35,960 bases of DNA from Planctomycetota bacterium (GCA_022600195.1 JAHZKX010000069.1:1-35960), one strand, 5' to 3'; positions 26,345 through 34,738 are shown, numbered from the stretch's first letter. Numbers and translations: made by a program. Notes: a model not told the origin generated them from the letters alone.

Positions 26345-27310
26345 TCATTCACATTCATCTGTCGGGATCCGGTATTCCCGTTTGCGTGCCGCCCAGATCT
26401 GTACCAGAATCGTACCGGTCAACATGCAGCCAAACATATACAGCGCGGGTGGCAAAGCGATCAGCTCTCTTCCCGGAAACAACTGCCCCGCCAGAACGGC
26501 TCCCAAACCCGCATTCTGCATGCCCACTTCCAGAGTCAGAGCCCTCCGCCTTGCTTCATCGAGTCGAATCACCATTCCCGCCAGATAACCGAACAGATAT
26601 CCCAGCAGGTTAATCACCAGCAAAGCCACAGCCAGAGACAGAAAAACGTTTTGCAGGCGTTCTTCATTCTTACCTACAATAGTGGCAATGATCCACAGAA
26701 TAGAGAGATTAGCGAATGTTGGCCCCAAAAGCTGTATCACTCGGCTGAATCCATGATGCATCCGCGAAAAAAGATGACCTAGAATCACCGGTAAAACTAC
26801 CTGAGTCAGCAATTTGACAAAGCTGTCTTTGGCAAGTTCTATGGCATCGATATCGGTTCCGGAAGCGGCCAGATAGAGAAAGAGCGGGACAAATAACGGA
26901 GAGAGCAGTGTCGCTGATGTCGTCAGACAGACCGAATAACTCACATTACCCCGGGCGGCCAGGGTCAACACATTCGAGGCCATCGCACCCGGAACACAAC
27001 CCACCAGTATGATTCCAATACGCAATTGTGGTTGATCCAGAAAGAACAGGCTCACCAGGAAAGCCAGCCCCGGCATTACCGTGTATTGCACAAATGTGCC
27101 AGCAAGTACGCTATGCCAGCGTCGGAAGACTTCACGGATTTCATGAGCAGGCAGTAACGCACCTATCACCAGCATGGTCAACGCAAATAAGTAAGGCAGG
27201 AAAGGCTCTGAATCTTTAAAGGGGTCAACACCACCGGAAAAAATTTGATCCCAATAGACTGCCAACGCAGAGAGCAGAATCAGCCAGAATAAGAGAAAGC
27301 GTTGCAGCAT
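26345..27310 (-). CDS. Bile acid:sodium symporter (BASS) family transporter
   Basis: A 321-residue integral membrane protein with about nine to ten hydrophobic segments. The family signature near segments 4-5 is present: VGCVPGAMASNVLTLAARGN (about 103-122), and the second crossover motif appears later as LEVGMQNAGLGAVLAGQL (near 265). BASS proteins import organic anions such as bile acids, pantoate or pyruvate with sodium; the natural substrate here cannot be told. Length is normal for the family. It is divergent from the UbiD-family gene with 139 bases between starts. Confidence 0.93.
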   Translation of the reverse strand: MLQRFLLFWLILLSALAVYWDQIFSGGVDPFKDSEPFLPYLFALTMLVIGALLPAHEIREVFRRWHSVLAGTFVQYTVMPGLAFLVSLFFLDQPQLRIGIILVGCVPGAMASNVLTLAARGNVSYSVCLTTSATLLSPLFVPLFLYLAASGTDIDAIELAKDSFVKLLTQVVLPVILGHLFSRMHHGFSRVIQLLGPTFANLSILWIIATIVGKNEERLQNVFLSLAVALLVINLLGYLFGYLAGMVIRLDEARRRALTLEVGMQNAGLGAVLAGQLFPGRELIALPPALYMFGCMLTGTILVQIWAARKREYRIPTDECE

Positions 27311-27449
27311 GGTTTCAATGTCCGTGGCTTCAATGGTGCAGACTGATCTGGGATCTCAATATTCTGAGAGGATCACAGCCGCGATCATTTGTTGATAGTT
27401 CAGAATCGGTTATGATTCCAGACTGTAATCTAAGCGTTCCCGAATTTCT

Positions 27450-28931
27450 ATGAATAACACCATAATGATGAATGCGGACCAACTGGCCGATTTTGTAACC
27501 GACTTTGAAGAGGCAGGGCAATTAGTCCGCATTTCAGCTCCCGTGCAGTCAGAACTCGAAATTGCCGCGATCACCGAACATCTGATCAAATCAAACCAGG
27601 ACGGAAACGCCCCCGCACTTCTTTTTGATAACGTTGCGGGACATAAAATTCCCGTCTTAACGAACCTGTATGGCAGCCTGCCTCGATTGCTTCAGATATT
27701 ACGCACTGATTCTCTGGATGCAATCGCCGACCGCGTCGCAGGTCTGTTATCTCCCGATCTGCCCGAAGGCTGGCTCGATTCGCTGCGAATGGTTCCGCAA
27801 TTCTCACAGCTACTCAATATCAAACCACGCATCGTCAAAACTGCCAGTTGTCAGCAAGTGGTCAAATTGGGACGAGATGTGAATCTCAACGAATTTCCAC
27901 TTTTGAAATGCTGGCCGGATGAAGCATATCCCACAATCACTGCCGCACAGATTGTAACCTTTGATCCGGAAACCAATGCCCGCTATATCAACGCTCGTCC
28001 GATTCAGGTAATTTCCGATCAGCAACTGGCCATTCGCTGGAGTCAGCATGATGCCGGCTACCAGCTCCTTCAGAAGTACCAGGCCCGCGCGCAACAGATG
28101 CCCGTCGCGATAGTCCTCGGCGGCGATCCCGTGGGATTGTATTCCGCTTTTGCACCACTGCCCGCACCCACCGATCCGTATGCATTCACCGGTTTTCTTC
28201 GTAATCGAGCTTTGGAACTGGTCAAAGCACGCACGATAGAAATGGATGTGCCCGCTCAGGCAGAAATTGTGATGGAAGGTTTCATCGATACCACAGCAGA
28301 GCCATTAGAAGTCGGCCTCGTCGCCAACCCGACCGGTTATTACAGCGCCGCAGAAACAGTCTTGCCGCTACATCTTTCAGCCGTCACACATCGGGCCAAT
28401 CCCATCTGGCCCGCGCTCATTCCCGCGGCTCCCCCTGCAGAACAAGGCATGTTTTCACAAGCCACCGAACGAATTTTTCTACCACTTCTAAAATTGATGA
28501 TCCCCGAACTAATCGACGTCCATTTCCCTCCATCGGGGGCAGGACGCTATCTAATGTTTGTAAGCATTCAGAAATCCTATCCGCAGCAGGCCCGGAGAGT
28601 CGTCAATGCATTGTGGAGTTTACAGAGCCTGTTATCTTTGAAGATGATTGTGGTTTTGGACGATGACGCGAATGTGCATGATGAGCAGGACGTCTGGTAT
28701 CGCGTCAGCACGAACGTGAATCCCGGGCGGGATCTGATTTCGTCTGAAGGACCAGGCGATATTTATGATCACAGCGCAACAGTGCAGGGCATCGGCCATA
28801 AACTGGGGTTGGATGCCACAACAAAATCGACCGCAGAAGGACATCCACGTGAATGGCCGGCTGCTTTAAAGATGCCGCCAGAAATACAGCAACATCTACA
28901 AAACCGACTTGATGAACTCGGCCTTTCCTGA
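27450..28931 (+). CDS. UbiD-family prenylated-FMN decarboxylase
   Basis: A 493-residue protein of the UbiD family, decarboxylases that use prenylated FMN made by UbiX. Recognisable blocks: LRISAPVQSELEIAAI-like N-terminus (VRISAPVQSELEIA), NARPIQVISDQQLAIRW near 180-195, VAIVLGGDPVGLYSA near 220, and PAQAEIVMEGFID with the conserved acidic residues near 268-280. ATG 27450 is the first start; 27465 and 27468 are alternatives, and no ribosome site decides. With ubiE and ubiX downstream, the likely job is decarboxylation of a quinone precursor, either ubiquinone-like or the futalosine menaquinone route. That assignment is inference from context. Confidence 0.9.
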   Translation: MNNTIMMNADQLADFVTDFEEAGQLVRISAPVQSELEIAAITEHLIKSNQDGNAPALLFDNVAGHKIPVLTNLYGSLPRLLQILRTDSLDAIADRVAGLLSPDLPEGWLDSLRMVPQFSQLLNIKPRIVKTASCQQVVKLGRDVNLNEFPLLKCWPDEAYPTITAAQIVTFDPETNARYINARPIQVISDQQLAIRWSQHDAGYQLLQKYQARAQQMPVAIVLGGDPVGLYSAFAPLPAPTDPYAFTGFLRNRALELVKARTIEMDVPAQAEIVMEGFIDTTAEPLEVGLVANPTGYYSAAETVLPLHLSAVTHRANPIWPALIPAAPPAEQGMFSQATERIFLPLLKLMIPELIDVHFPPSGAGRYLMFVSIQKSYPQQARRVVNALWSLQSLLSLKMIVVLDDDANVHDEQDVWYRVSTNVNPGRDLISSEGPGDIYDHSATVQGIGHKLGLDATTKSTAEGHPREWPAALKMPPEIQQHLQNRLDELGLS

Positions 28932-29043
28932 AAGAAACTGATACTAGAACGCGTCTAAATTAACCATAGCGGCTTCAATACGATTATACTTGATCCAAAT
29001 GGCTCTGGAGACGCTACAATAAACCTGGATACAGACTAAAGAT

Positions 29044-29784
29044 ATGAACGTAGATAAAACCGGCTCACGTGTGCAGCAGATGTTTGGCGAAATTGCGCCA
29101 CGCTATGATTTTATGAATCATTTCCTCTCGGGCGGCGTCGATTATTACTGGCGCTGGCGCACTGTCAGAAAAGTCCTGCCCCAAGGCAATGCACCCATCC
29201 TCGATGTCTGCACCGGAACCGGCGATCTCGCTATCTCGTATCTCAATAAAACCGGAGGCAAAACTCAGGTCGTCGGTGCCGACTTCACACACGAAATGTT
29301 GAAGCTGGCGCTCACGAAAAATTCCAGCGAACTCCTGACCTTTCTCGAAGCAGATACCCAGCAGCTCCCCTTCGCCGATAACCAGTTTCAAATTGTCTCC
29401 GTTGCCTTCGGCCTCCGAAACGTCGCCGACACCAGACAGGGGCTCAAAGAGATGATCCGCGTCTGTCAGCCCGGGGGCCAGGTCGCGGTCCTGGAATTCT
29501 CCATGCCAACCAATCCTCTGTTTCGAGCCTGCTACCAGTTTTATTTTCGACATATTCTGCCAAAAATCGGACAATTACTCGCCCGGAACAAAGAGTCTGC
29601 CTATAACTATCTGCCGGAGTCGGTCTCAGAATTTCCCCATGGAAAGGAACTTGCAACCCTCATGGATGAATGTGGATTGACGGGAACCCGCTGGTATCCG
29701 CTCACCTTTGGAATCGCCACATTATACGCCGGCACGAAACCACCAACAGCAAAACAGACTACCGAAACCACCGATTCAGAATAA
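29044..29784 (+). CDS. ubiE: Demethylmenaquinone/ubiquinone C-methyltransferase UbiE/MenG
   Basis: A 246-residue SAM-dependent methyltransferase. The family opening is clear: VQQMFGEIAPRYDFMNHFLS then YWRWRTV. The SAM site is LDVCTGTGDLA (motif I, near 58-68), with VVGADFTHEMLKLA and VSVAFGLRNVAD following, which are UbiE/MenG signatures. It adds the final methyl group to the quinone ring in menaquinone or ubiquinone synthesis. It lies 112 bases after the UbiD-family gene and 30 bases before ubiX. The last 15 residues are Thr-rich and probably disordered. Confidence 0.95.
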   Translation: MNVDKTGSRVQQMFGEIAPRYDFMNHFLSGGVDYYWRWRTVRKVLPQGNAPILDVCTGTGDLAISYLNKTGGKTQVVGADFTHEMLKLALTKNSSELLTFLEADTQQLPFADNQFQIVSVAFGLRNVADTRQGLKEMIRVCQPGGQVAVLEFSMPTNPLFRACYQFYFRHILPKIGQLLARNKESAYNYLPESVSEFPHGKELATLMDECGLTGTRWYPLTFGIATLYAGTKPPTAKQTTETTDSE

Positions 29785-29801
29785 GTTCAGAAAAAGAAAA
29801 C

Positions 29802-29814
29802 GAGGGACGTCCTC
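29802..29814 (+). promoter_or_regulatory. Small hairpin covering the ubiX ribosome-binding site
   Basis: GAGG (29802-29805) is the ribosome site for the ATG at 29815. CCTC (29811-29814) just before the ATG can pair with it, closing a 5-base loop; GGACGTCC (29805-29812) is itself an 8-bp palindrome. The stem is short, so any effect on translation would be mild. Confidence 0.35.
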
Positions 29815-30498
29815 ATGTCAAATGTTGTCGTAGCAATCACAGGCGCCAGCGGGGCCATCTATGCAGTCCGCTTAATCGAAGTTCTCATGGCGGCCGGCCG
29901 CACCGTACATCTCACAATCAGCGCTGCTGCCACACACGTCTTAAAACAGGAACTCGGATTGAACATCGATTTAGAAAACTTCGATCCCAACCAACTTCTA
30001 CCCGACCCCGCAAGTCTTCCCGAAGACAGCACCATCAGCAAGATGAAAAATACCACCAGCGAAGATTTTGCCTTGAGCTCCGTCCTGGGAGAATCCGATC
30101 TCAAACACGGCCAACTCATCTATCATCATTATCACGACTTCATGTCGGGCATCGCCAGCGGCTCATTTTTAACCGATGGCATGGTCATCTGCCCGTGCTC
30201 TATGGGAACACTGGGAAGTATCGCATCCGGCGCCTGCAACAACCTCATCCATCGCGCTGCCGACGTACATCTTAAAGAACGCCGCAAGCTGATTATCGTA
30301 GCTCGCGAAACGCCACTAGGCTTGATCCCCTTGGAAAATATGGTACGCCTGACACAGGCCGGCGCAACCATCATGCCAGCCTCACCAGGCTTTTATCATA
30401 ACCCGATGACAATCCACGATCTCGTCGATTTTATTTCCGGGCGGATTTGCGATCATCTGGAAATCAAACACGATATTCATCAACGCTGGGGCAGTTAA
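29815..30498 (+). CDS. ubiX: Flavin prenyltransferase UbiX
   Basis: A 227-residue flavoprotein that attaches a dimethylallyl group to FMN, making the cofactor for UbiD enzymes. The N-terminal AITGASGAIYAVRL and the block SGIASGSFLTDGMVICPCSM (111-130) followed by RAADVHLKERR and ARETPLGLIPLENM are canonical, as is PGFYHNP near the C-terminus. It is about 30 residues longer than the usual 190-200: an extra acidic segment lies at about 55-95. The GAGGGA ribosome site lies 7 bases before the ATG. Together with the UbiD-family gene two genes upstream it forms a cofactor-enzyme pair. Confidence 0.95.
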   Translation: MSNVVVAITGASGAIYAVRLIEVLMAAGRTVHLTISAAATHVLKQELGLNIDLENFDPNQLLPDPASLPEDSTISKMKNTTSEDFALSSVLGESDLKHGQLIYHHYHDFMSGIASGSFLTDGMVICPCSMGTLGSIASGACNNLIHRAADVHLKERRKLIIVARETPLGLIPLENMVRLTQAGATIMPASPGFYHNPMTIHDLVDFISGRICDHLEIKHDIHQRWGS

Positions 30499-30621
30499 GA
30501 TTCGCTACTGCAGCAATTCTTTCCACTTCAGGAAACAGACTTCATTGCGATTCCACTGATTTCCGGTTAAAAATAATCATAACGACGAACACAATAACAC
30601 ATCTGTCGGACGGATCAGCAA

Positions 30622-32556
30622 ATGGAACGGAAAGCCGCCGTGGAATCGATTTCCCGCATTCATCAACTCGATACCAGTGTGATTAACAAAATCGCTGCCG
30701 GTGAAGTCATCGAGCGACCGGCAAGCGCCGTCAAAGAACTCCTCGATAACAGCGTCGACGCGCTCTCCACCCGCATCGAAGTCGACATCATGAATGGCGG
30801 CGCCGACCTCATTCGCGTCGTCGATAACGGCGAAGGCATTCATCCCGACGACCTCCTGCTCGCCGTCTCCAGCCATGCCACCAGTAAAATCACCTCCGCC
30901 GACGATCTCTTCAGCGTCCAGACCATGGGCTTTCGAGGCGAGGCCCTGGCTTCCATTTCCGAAGTCAGCCACTTTCGCATTCGCACCCGAACCGCCGACC
31001 AGTCACAAGGCCTCGAATTCGAAGTCAACACCGGAACCGCCGGCAAACCACAACCCTGTGGCTGTCCGCTGGGAACCGCGATCGAAATCAGACAGCTCTT
31101 CGCCAACACACCCGTGCGTCGAAAATTTCTCAAAACCACCAAGACCGAGTTCGCACATATCAGCGAACAATTCACCCGCGCGGCTCTCGCCCATCCTCGC
31201 TTGTACATGGTCTTAAGACACAATAATAAAGTCATCTTTGACTTGCCTCCCTCCGATAATCTGATCGATCGTCTCCGTCTGTTCTACGGCAAAAAACTCG
31301 CCGACCATTTGATCTGGGTCGAATCCGAAATCGACGACGTTCGCATCTGGGGTTACGTTTCTCATCCCAGTGAAAATAAAGCAACGCGCAAAGGCCAGTA
31401 CCTCTTTTTGAATGGACGCTGGATTCAGGACCGAACACTCCAGCACGCCTTGACCGAAGCCTATCGCGGGCTGCTCATGGTGGGACGACAACCAATCTCC
31501 TTCCTCTATCTCGACATGCCCGCGTCCATGGTCGATGTAAACGTGCATCCCACCAAATCAGAAGTCCGCTTTCGTGATGGCCAGCACCTCTATCGACAAC
31601 TCCTTTCCACATTACGCACTCAGTTTCTCAGTATGGATCTGCAATCGCAGATGTCATTATCGAAGCAGGGCAACGTCGATCCCGATACCATTACCGCCCC
31701 CGATCTCACTCAACAAAAACAGAATCAAATGGAACTCACCAGTTGGGCCAAAGACCAACTGGGTCAGGCCTCCTCTGAGACACCCGCCATACAAATCAGT
31801 TCCGCACCACGTTCCATTTCCTCCACCCCCGATCTAGCGGCTCCCTTTACCAGCAAAGATGCCATCCCGCTTTCCCACTTTCAAAAAAAGGTCGAAGAGA
31901 CTCGCACCTATTCGAACGCACCAGCCGATTTAGTATTGCCCGAAAGCGAACATAAAACAGAGCAATTCACTGACATTGCCACCGCCGACCTAAGACCGAT
32001 TCAAGTCTTGAACTGTTACATCGTCGTCGAAGACAAAGGGGCGCTCACCATCATCGATCAGCATGCTTTGCATGAACGAATCATGTATGAGTACTTTCGA
32101 AAACGGGTCCTAGCGCAGTCAGTAGAATCGCAGAAGTTGCTCGTCCCACTCACCATTGAAATGAGCCCCAAAGAAACCGAATTGGTTCTCGAACACGCCG
32201 AAATGCTCAACAGTTTCGGCCTGGGCATCGAAGAGTTCGGCGGCAACACGCTCCTGGTCACCAGTTATCCCGTGATGTTGAAAAAAGTCAATCTCGAACA
32301 ACTCGTCCGCGATATCGCCGACAATTTCGACAACGCCAAACAACCATCGCGACGGGATCTGCTTGACGACTTGATCACGATGATGTCCTGCAAAGCCGCC
32401 ATCAAAGCCGGCCAAAGATTGACGCAGGAAGAAATCCTCAGCCTCCTCGAACAGCGCCACCTCATCGACGACGCCCACCACTGCCCCCACGGCCGACCCT
32501 CGGCCCTCGTCCTCAGCCACGCCGAACTCGATCGACAATTCGGGCGCATGGGTTAA
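30622..32556 (+). CDS. mutL: DNA mismatch repair protein MutL
   Basis: A 644-residue mismatch repair protein that couples MutS to strand excision. The N-terminal GHKL ATPase has INKIAAGEVIERPASAVKE, DNGEGI (68-73) and GFRGEAL (103-109). In the first motif the sequence is KELLDNSVDA, with Asp42 where most MutL proteins have the catalytic Glu. A variable linker runs from about 345 to 455. The C-terminal domain has an intact endonuclease metal motif, DQHALHERIMYE (D479-E490), and CPHGRP at 621-626, so it is of the nicking type found in bacteria without MutH. Start has GGACGG-like upstream sequence of moderate quality. The gene is distinctly C-rich on the coding strand. Confidence 0.96.
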   Translation: MERKAAVESISRIHQLDTSVINKIAAGEVIERPASAVKELLDNSVDALSTRIEVDIMNGGADLIRVVDNGEGIHPDDLLLAVSSHATSKITSADDLFSVQTMGFRGEALASISEVSHFRIRTRTADQSQGLEFEVNTGTAGKPQPCGCPLGTAIEIRQLFANTPVRRKFLKTTKTEFAHISEQFTRAALAHPRLYMVLRHNNKVIFDLPPSDNLIDRLRLFYGKKLADHLIWVESEIDDVRIWGYVSHPSENKATRKGQYLFLNGRWIQDRTLQHALTEAYRGLLMVGRQPISFLYLDMPASMVDVNVHPTKSEVRFRDGQHLYRQLLSTLRTQFLSMDLQSQMSLSKQGNVDPDTITAPDLTQQKQNQMELTSWAKDQLGQASSETPAIQISSAPRSISSTPDLAAPFTSKDAIPLSHFQKKVEETRTYSNAPADLVLPESEHKTEQFTDIATADLRPIQVLNCYIVVEDKGALTIIDQHALHERIMYEYFRKRVLAQSVESQKLLVPLTIEMSPKETELVLEHAEMLNSFGLGIEEFGGNTLLVTSYPVMLKKVNLEQLVRDIADNFDNAKQPSRRDLLDDLITMMSCKAAIKAGQRLTQEEILSLLEQRHLIDDAHHCPHGRPSALVLSHAELDRQFGRMG

Positions 32557-33133
32557 TCTCTTCACGACTGCTTCCCTGCGCACTGATTCAACCTGCACAC
32601 CGCCTCTGAAAGCCACATTTTCATCAAAATCGCTTGACCAGATCAAGTTCTTCAAAATCAACGTTCCTCCCTGAATTCAGGTGCTCAATCATGCCTCTTG
32701 ACACCCGAAAATCCAATCCTAATATGCGTTATAAGCGTCGCGCGCGAGATGAGATTTATGCACACTGCTTTTCGCGAACACTGAAGATCTCACTACTATA
32801 AAAGTCCCTGTGTTTTGAAAATCTTCACCTGAAAAATCTTCACCGGTTCCCCATGTCTCGTAACTTATCGACGCGTATCGAACACGCTTCGACGCACTTC
32901 GGTCATGGTTCAACCATCGTTCGCCAACCATCAACCACCGTTCGAACATCATTTTACGCTTGACACACAGCTGCCCTTCAACAGAATCATTCACTTTCAA
33001 AACACCAGGACTTTGGATAAGCCCCAATAAAATTCGAGCCGGGCACAGCGGGCAAAAATCTGACAGAGAAACCAAACAAACCATGATCAAAAACCAAAAT
33101 AATAAAATCATAAATGACAAACCCAAACGTGAG

Positions 33134-33200
33134 GTAGGGTGCAGACCCATGTGTCCGCCCGCCAGAGTAAAACACAATCAACGCCCCCGAATTCAATCCC
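33134..33200 (+). repeat. Dispersed repeat, copy A, block 1
   Basis: Starts GTAGGGTGCAGACCCATGTG and runs into CGCCCGCCAGAG. It matches 34312-34379 (copy B) base for base apart from scattered substitutions and one or two indels. A short hairpin is possible (GCAGAC with GTCCGC, one mismatch). Block 2 of the same repeat is at 33342-33358, separated by about 140 bases of unrelated sequence. Confidence 0.8.
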
Positions 33201-33278
33201 CGTCAGACATTCGACAACAGCGAGCAGGAAACTGTCAGAGAAACCAATGAAATAAAAGCAGGCTGCAAAACAGAAACG

Positions 33279-33305
33279 TTTCGTGTCTTTCGTGCTTTTC
33301 GTGGT
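33279..33305 (+). repeat. 9-bp periodic motif TTTCGTGNN, three units
   Basis: TTTCGTGTC, TTTCGTGCT and TTTCGTGGT follow one another at 33279, 33288 and 33297. Sequences of the form ACCACGAAAGACACGAAA are recalled as recurrent intergenic elements in many environmental bacteria; role unknown. It lies inside the gap between the two blocks of repeat copy A. Confidence 0.7.
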
Positions 33306-33341
33306 AGAAAAAATCCTAAAAGAATGTCGGCCAACCAACCC

Positions 33342-33358
33342 ACGAACCAGATTCTACC
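33342..33358 (+). repeat. Dispersed repeat, copy A, block 2
   Basis: ACGAACCAGATTCTACC occurs here and again, identically, at 34380-34396, where it directly follows block 1 of copy B. Confidence 0.8.
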
Positions 33359-33652
33359 CGATAGCAACAATCAACCCACAGCTGAATATCCAGCAGTAGT
33401 GCAGAAAAGACCGGGTAACAGTGATTGACCGGTCACTGACTTATGTTTTTTCATATCTGCATAGAATTACGATAAATACAATTCGACAGGGAAATGGCAC
33501 GTTGAAATGTGGGTCATGCCAGGTATCGTTTACAGCATGCTGGTATGATTCCAGAATTGAAACCATTTTTTTGCATATATTTGATCCCTATCAGCGTCAT
33601 ACAGGAACAAGTCCCTGCAGGTGAATAAACAATTAGACTTGAGGAGAAACTC

Positions 33653-34189
33653 ATGAAAGCCATCCTACTTCCTCTGATTCTCATCAGCACCACCTATGGT
33701 GCAGAACCAAAGTATGTTTTTGACAATCGGCCTGAGTCGGGAGTGCCACAGGAAGCCCGGGCCAGGTTAACCACTCAAAAAAATGAGCAACTCCACAAAA
33801 ATGGGGAGAGAAATTTACCCTAACTAACTGAAGGAAACATCAAGACGGTCCGAATCCGCTATTTCAACAAAGAGACCTGGAAGACCGAAGCGCAGGTCAT
33901 CGAGTATGTTCGCAACTATCTCGCCAACAAATCATTGAGTGGTTATAACTTTCAGGTTTGGTCTCAGGGTGTGGGTGTGCCGGAGATTGAGTGCTTCATC
34001 GAATTTACAGACGAATACCGGTATAAGCTTTACAAGAAAGAAAAGCCGTGTCGCCAAGGTCGGCTGCTCATCTGGCATACAGAGTCATGCTATCGCGACG
34101 CCACCAGCAGCTGGTGGTTTGTAAGTGCCTTCAATCACTTTCACAAGTATCATCCCAAAGGAGATCGCAAGCTGGCAAAAGAAAAATAA
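33653..34189 (+). pseudogene. Secreted-protein gene interrupted by one in-frame stop
   Basis: An ATG with a GAGGAG ribosome site starts a signal peptide (KAILLPLILISTTYGA) and reads 56 residues to TAA at 33821-33823. The same frame then continues open for another 121 codons to TAA at 34187-34189, with protein-like sequence (TVRIRYFNKETW, GYNFQVWSQGVGVPEIECF, TSSWWFVSAFNHFHKYHP). Without the TAA the product would be about 178 residues, secreted, with two or three Cys. Either this is a nonsense mutation, a sequencing error, or two genes by chance in the same frame; the downstream half has only a TTG at 33935 and no ribosome site. No family is recognised. Confidence 0.7.
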
Positions 34190-34311
34190 TGAAATGAAAA
34201 TGATGCCTGACAAAACACTTAACCGGGAAATAAAGTATCAAGTAGAGAATGACCCAAATGAAAAAGAGAGGCAGACTCCACGCGATAAGTAACCGCAGGC
34301 CCATGTGATAA

Positions 34312-34396
34312 GTAGGGTGCGGGACCCATGTGCCCGCCCCGCCAGAGCAAAAACAATCCACTTCCCCGACTGCAATCCAACGAACCAGATTCTACC
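34312..34396 (+). repeat. Dispersed repeat, copy B (blocks 1 and 2 joined)
   Basis: GTAGGGTGCGGGACCCATGTG opens block 1, which parallels 33134-33200; block 2 (ACGAACCAGATTCTACC) follows at once. A hairpin GCGGG (34319-34323) / CCCGC (34333-34337) occupies the place of the copy A hairpin, with paired changes on both sides that keep the fold. This looks like a REP-type element. Confidence 0.8.
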
Positions 34397-34432
34397 GAAC
34401 ACCTGACTGATTCAAATCCACGAATCGGCAGC

Positions 34433-34738
34433 TTACTCCATTCCCAGATCACGAACCAGCCATGCCTCTGGCGTGACTTCACATTCATTTGCACCAAGAC
34501 ACTCCATTATATCCTGCTTGACTCCATCAAATATATCGAGATCGCTTTCCGGGTTTTGTTCCGACACCAGAGTTTCGATCAATGCAACAAAATCAGAGAC
34601 TCGAATATCCGTCCAGGCATTTGCGGGAGGATCAGACGTGTTACCGTTTTCAAAAAGCTCAAGAGCCTTATCCCGAGCAATTTTGATCTCAAATCGTTTC
34701 TCGACACGAAATACTAAATCTATAAAGTCGATTCCCAT
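34433..34738 (-). CDS. Acyl-carrier-protein-like ORF with halves in permuted order
   Basis: A 101-residue frame. Residues 1-20 (GIDFIDLVFRVEKRF) match ACP helix II, and residues about 45-60 (DIRVSDFVALIETL) match helix IV. Residues 72-101 (VKQDIMECLG, EVTPEA, VRDLGME) match ACP helix I up to the phosphopantetheine site, where normal ACPs continue (D/E)S(I/L)D. Thus the C-terminal half of an ACP precedes the N-terminal half, and the serine that carries the prosthetic group is missing at both ends. It may be a true circular permutation or a remnant of tandem ACP genes. GAGG lies about 11 bases upstream of the ATG. Its start overlaps the end of another frame. It is probably not a working carrier. 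Confidence 0.5.
   Translation of the reverse strand: MGIDFIDLVFRVEKRFEIKIARDKALELFENGNTSDPPANAWTDIRVSDFVALIETLVSEQNPESDLDIFDGVKQDIMECLGANECEVTPEAWLVRDLGME

Larger units (their letters stand above)
32557..33652. other. 1.1-kb non-coding region with dispersed repeats
   Basis: No believable gene on either strand; the longest frame (minus, 32719-33177) has low-complexity sequence and overlaps the repeats. Contents: a direct repeat AAAATCTTCACC near 32818-32829 and 32833-32844, a low-complexity run of AACCATCGTTCG-like units at 32900-32950, repeat copy A (33134-33200 and 33342-33358), a 9-bp periodic motif at 33279-33305, and a 10-bp palindrome TGACCGGTCA at 33426-33435. The last 200 bases probably carry the promoter of the broken gene starting at 33653. 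Confidence 0.6.

Noticed and set aside
32719-33177. 152-codon minus-strand frame between mutL and the repeats
   Set aside because: Overlaps the dispersed repeat and a low-complexity run, shows no domain or good start, and reads as translated repeat sequence.
33421-33440. Palindrome TGACCGGTCA as an operator
   Set aside because: A single 10-bp palindrome with no second copy nearby and no clear promoter overlap; kept only as a note in the gap entry.
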